Shown here in pieces: positions 4,610-6,340 of a stretch of 6,340 nucleotides of DNA. Position 1 is the stretch's first letter. Every line of letters begins with the position of its first letter. The DNA comes from Desulfocapsa sp. (GTDB lineage Bacteria > Desulfobacterota > Desulfobulbia > Desulfobulbales > Desulfocapsaceae), in contig DAOVZA010000140.1 of the NCBI GenBank assembly GCA_030635405.1, positions 1-6,340 of the forward strand. Direction: 5' to 3'. The translations under genes and the position numbers were made by a program. Under the pieces are notes generated by a model. The model was not told the origin of the DNA and made no database searches. It was given only the letters and a program-made list of their open reading frames with translations.

Positions 4610-6235
4610 CTACTTTATTTTCAACAATGACGATTTATATCCATCAGGTGCTTCAAAACCAAGAAGATTAAGGGTCGTAGCTGCCACGTTTGCAAGCCCC
4701 TTTTCATCCAAAATGTGTAATTCAAACTCATTCATCCCGCTAAAGTCTTTAACGATAAAAGGGACAGGATTCGTTGTATGGGCAACCATGGGTGTTCTAA
4801 TCCCGTTTTTTTCTGTCCACATGCAATCTGCGTTTCCGTGATCCGCCGTTATAACAGCAACACCCTTTGCCTTTTTTAAAGCGGGGAGAAGTCGTCGCAA
4901 CATAAGATCAACAGTTTCAACAGCTATTCGTACAGATGCAGGGACTCCAGTATGACCAACCATATCGCCATTGGCGTAATTCAAACGAATATTTTTATAT
5001 TTTCCTTCTCTTATTGTATCCAATACTCTATCTGTTATTTCAGATGCCTTCATCCAGGGTCTGAGATCAAAAGTAACTCTGTCCGATTCTATCTCAACAT
5101 ATTTTTCCAGCTTTTCATCAAGATAGCCGGATTTGTTCCCATTCCAGAAATACGTTACGTGTCCAAATTTCTGAGTTTCTGATATTGCATAGGACGTAAT
5201 CCCAGCGCTGCAAAGATATTCACCGAGTGTTCGATCGATTATCGGTGGCTCAACCAGATAATGCTTTGGTATATTAGCATCTCCATCATACTGCATAATC
5301 CCTGCATAAAAGACATCAGGCCTGCGAACTCTTTCAAAACCACTGAAGTCTTCGTCATCAAAGGCCCTTGAAAGTTCAATGGCCCGATCACCACGAAAGT
5401 TAAAGAGAATGACAGCATCGCCATCTTCTATACGGCCAACAGGTTCTCCATCTCGTTCAATAACAAAACTCTCCATGTACTGATCCATCATTTCAGGATC
5501 CTCGTCATAGTAGGCCTGTATAGCTTCACATGCCGAACCAAACCCTCTACCCACACCAAGCACATGGGCCTGCCACCCCTTCTCAACAATTGCCCAATCG
5601 GCCTCATAGCGATCCATTGTAACGATCATTCGCCCACCACCAGATGCTACACAGTAATCTTTCCCGTCACATGACAGTGCAGCAAGTTTCTCTTCAAGTG
5701 GAGCAAAGTATTCAAGCCCGCTCTTTGGTGAAACATCACGACCATCAAGAAGGCCATGCACACGAACCTTAGGTATATTCTCTGTTCTACATTGCTCAAG
5801 CATCTTATTCAAATGACCAACATTACTGTGCACATTTCCATCCGAAATAAGTCCAATAAAATGAAGAGTGCCTCCATTTTCGACTCGCTGTTTGATGCTT
5901 CTCCACGATTCTCCCTGAAATATGGTACCGGATTGAAGAGCCTCATTAACAAGTTTTGCTCCCTGGGCGAAAACCCTGCCAGACCCTAAAGCATTATGGC
6001 CTACTTCAGAGTTTCCCATATCTCCGTCTGTTGGTAGGCCGACAGCCTTTCCATGAGCCTTTAGTTTTGTAACAAGCTTGCCCTGCAACAATTCATCAAG
6101 TATCGGGGTATAGGCCATGTGGACACCATTATTCTCATCCTCAGGACCAAGGCCGACACCATCCATAACAACCGTAACAACAGGTCCTGGAAACTCCTTG
6201 TAACCGGAAAGTGCTTTAAGTGATAAATCAGACAT
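4610..6235 (-). CDS. gpmI: 2,3-bisphosphoglycerate-independent phosphoglycerate mutase, long plant-like form
   Basis: The enzyme interconverts 3- and 2-phosphoglycerate in glycolysis and gluconeogenesis through a phosphoserine intermediate, using two manganese ions in an alkaline-phosphatase-like fold. All key residues are visible. D25 (MDGVG), catalytic S76 (GNSEVGH), D465 and H466 (TADHGNAD) form one metal site. D424 and H428 (NGDMVGHTG) with H486 (VAHTTNPVPF) form the other. The substrate-binding insert domain has SDGNVHS (131-137), DGRDV (164-168), SGGGRM and MDRYEADW (197-213) and NFRGDR (278-283). At 541 residues it is longer than the roughly 510-residue E. coli and Bacillus enzymes. 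HVTYFWNGNKSGYLDEKLE and FAQGAKLV are shared with plant enzymes as I recall them. AAGGAA upstream of the ATG supports the start. It follows another minus-strand gene by 29 bases, so it is probably in an operon. Confidence 0.97.
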   Translation of the reverse strand: MSDLSLKALSGYKEFPGPVVTVVMDGVGLGPEDENNGVHMAYTPILDELLQGKLVTKLKAHGKAVGLPTDGDMGNSEVGHNALGSGRVFAQGAKLVNEALQSGTIFQGESWRSIKQRVENGGTLHFIGLISDGNVHSNVGHLNKMLEQCRTENIPKVRVHGLLDGRDVSPKSGLEYFAPLEEKLAALSCDGKDYCVASGGGRMIVTMDRYEADWAIVEKGWQAHVLGVGRGFGSACEAIQAYYDEDPEMMDQYMESFVIERDGEPVGRIEDGDAVILFNFRGDRAIELSRAFDDEDFSGFERVRRPDVFYAGIMQYDGDANIPKHYLVEPPIIDRTLGEYLCSAGITSYAISETQKFGHVTYFWNGNKSGYLDEKLEKYVEIESDRVTFDLRPWMKASEITDRVLDTIREGKYKNIRLNYANGDMVGHTGVPASVRIAVETVDLMLRRLLPALKKAKGVAVITADHGNADCMWTEKNGIRTPMVAHTTNPVPFIVKDFSGMNEFELHILDEKGLANVAATTLNLLGFEAPDGYKSSLLKIK

Positions 6236-6264
6236 AATTTTTCCTTAGAATTTTTACTAACAGT

Positions 6265-6340
6265 CTATTTTTTCTTCAGTTTGAATTGACGAATTATATC
6301 ATCGGTAATTTCTTCTATCCCACTTTCTGCTACGCCAATC
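6265..6340 (-). CDS. C-terminal end of an unidentified protein upstream of gpmI (partial)
   Basis: Read on the minus strand, an open frame enters at the window edge and ends in TAG at 6265-6267. The 24 visible residues begin IGVAESGIEEITDDIIRQF and finish in a Lys-rich tail. This is too short to name a family; the acidic helix and basic end are typical of a soluble protein C-terminus. Another of the frames closes quickly, and the 29-base gap to gpmI with a good ribosome binding site in it fits an operon arrangement. In several related bacteria nadD and rsfS lie before gpmI, but this tail does not look like either to me. Confidence 0.5.
   Translation of the reverse strand, partial: IGVAESGIEEITDDIIRQFKLKKK

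Noticed and set aside
4370..4841. Three overlapping plus-strand ORFs between the cold-shock gene and gpmI
   Set aside because: They are in AT-rich spacer and antisense to the gpmI 3' end, show low-complexity Phe/Ser/Lys-rich translations and have no supporting ribosome binding sites.
1..6340. CRISPR array, tRNA, rRNA, insertion sequence or phage genes
   Set aside because: I saw no regularly spaced repeats, no cloverleaf-like sequence, no transposase or integrase motifs, and the window is almost filled by the listed genes.

Overview
The window is a compact, AT-leaning bacterial chromosomal segment with housekeeping genes and a few poorly characterised ones. The best guess for the host is an anaerobic, sulfate-reducing-type Desulfobacterota, perhaps of the Desulfobulbales. 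This rests on a 4Fe-4S/DUF3786 protein, a small four-cysteine protein of a kind I associate with such anaerobes, and the general look of the RsmA, GpmI and YqhD-like proteins. The lineage is inferred from protein character only, since no marker gene was searched.

Layout: positions 1-219 (+) hold the C-terminal end of a membrane protein, which overlaps rsmA (203-1087, +), the 16S rRNA dimethyladenosine transferase. After 54 bases comes a YqhD/BdhA-type iron-dependent alcohol dehydrogenase (1142-2305, +). It runs tail to tail into a DUF3786 protein with an N-terminal Fe-S motif (2319-3128, -). That gene is divergent from a small four-cysteine protein (3214-3480, +), and their 85-base spacer carries a GCCAA-N6-TTGGC dyad and a possible sigma-54-like element. 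A single-span membrane-anchored protein of unknown function follows (3495-3887, -), preceded by an 18-codon ORF with a strong ribosome binding site (3917-3973, -).

The right third is on the minus strand: the end of an unidentified gene (6265-6340), then gpmI (4610-6235), a cofactor-independent phosphoglycerate mutase of the long, plant-like form, then a cold-shock-domain protein (4122-4322) closed by a very strong intrinsic terminator (4044-4092). The 287-base gpmI-csp gap holds a possible weak gpmI terminator, a possible csp promoter and a roughly 170-base csp leader.

Functionally these are core genes (ribosome maturation, glycolysis/gluconeogenesis, RNA chaperoning, aldehyde/alcohol redox) beside three lineage-type genes of unknown role. 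I see no CRISPR array, transposase, tRNA or rRNA, and no evidence of a mobile island. The least explained parts are the divergent cysteine-protein pair with its dyad, the short ORF before the membrane protein, and the gpmI-csp spacer.
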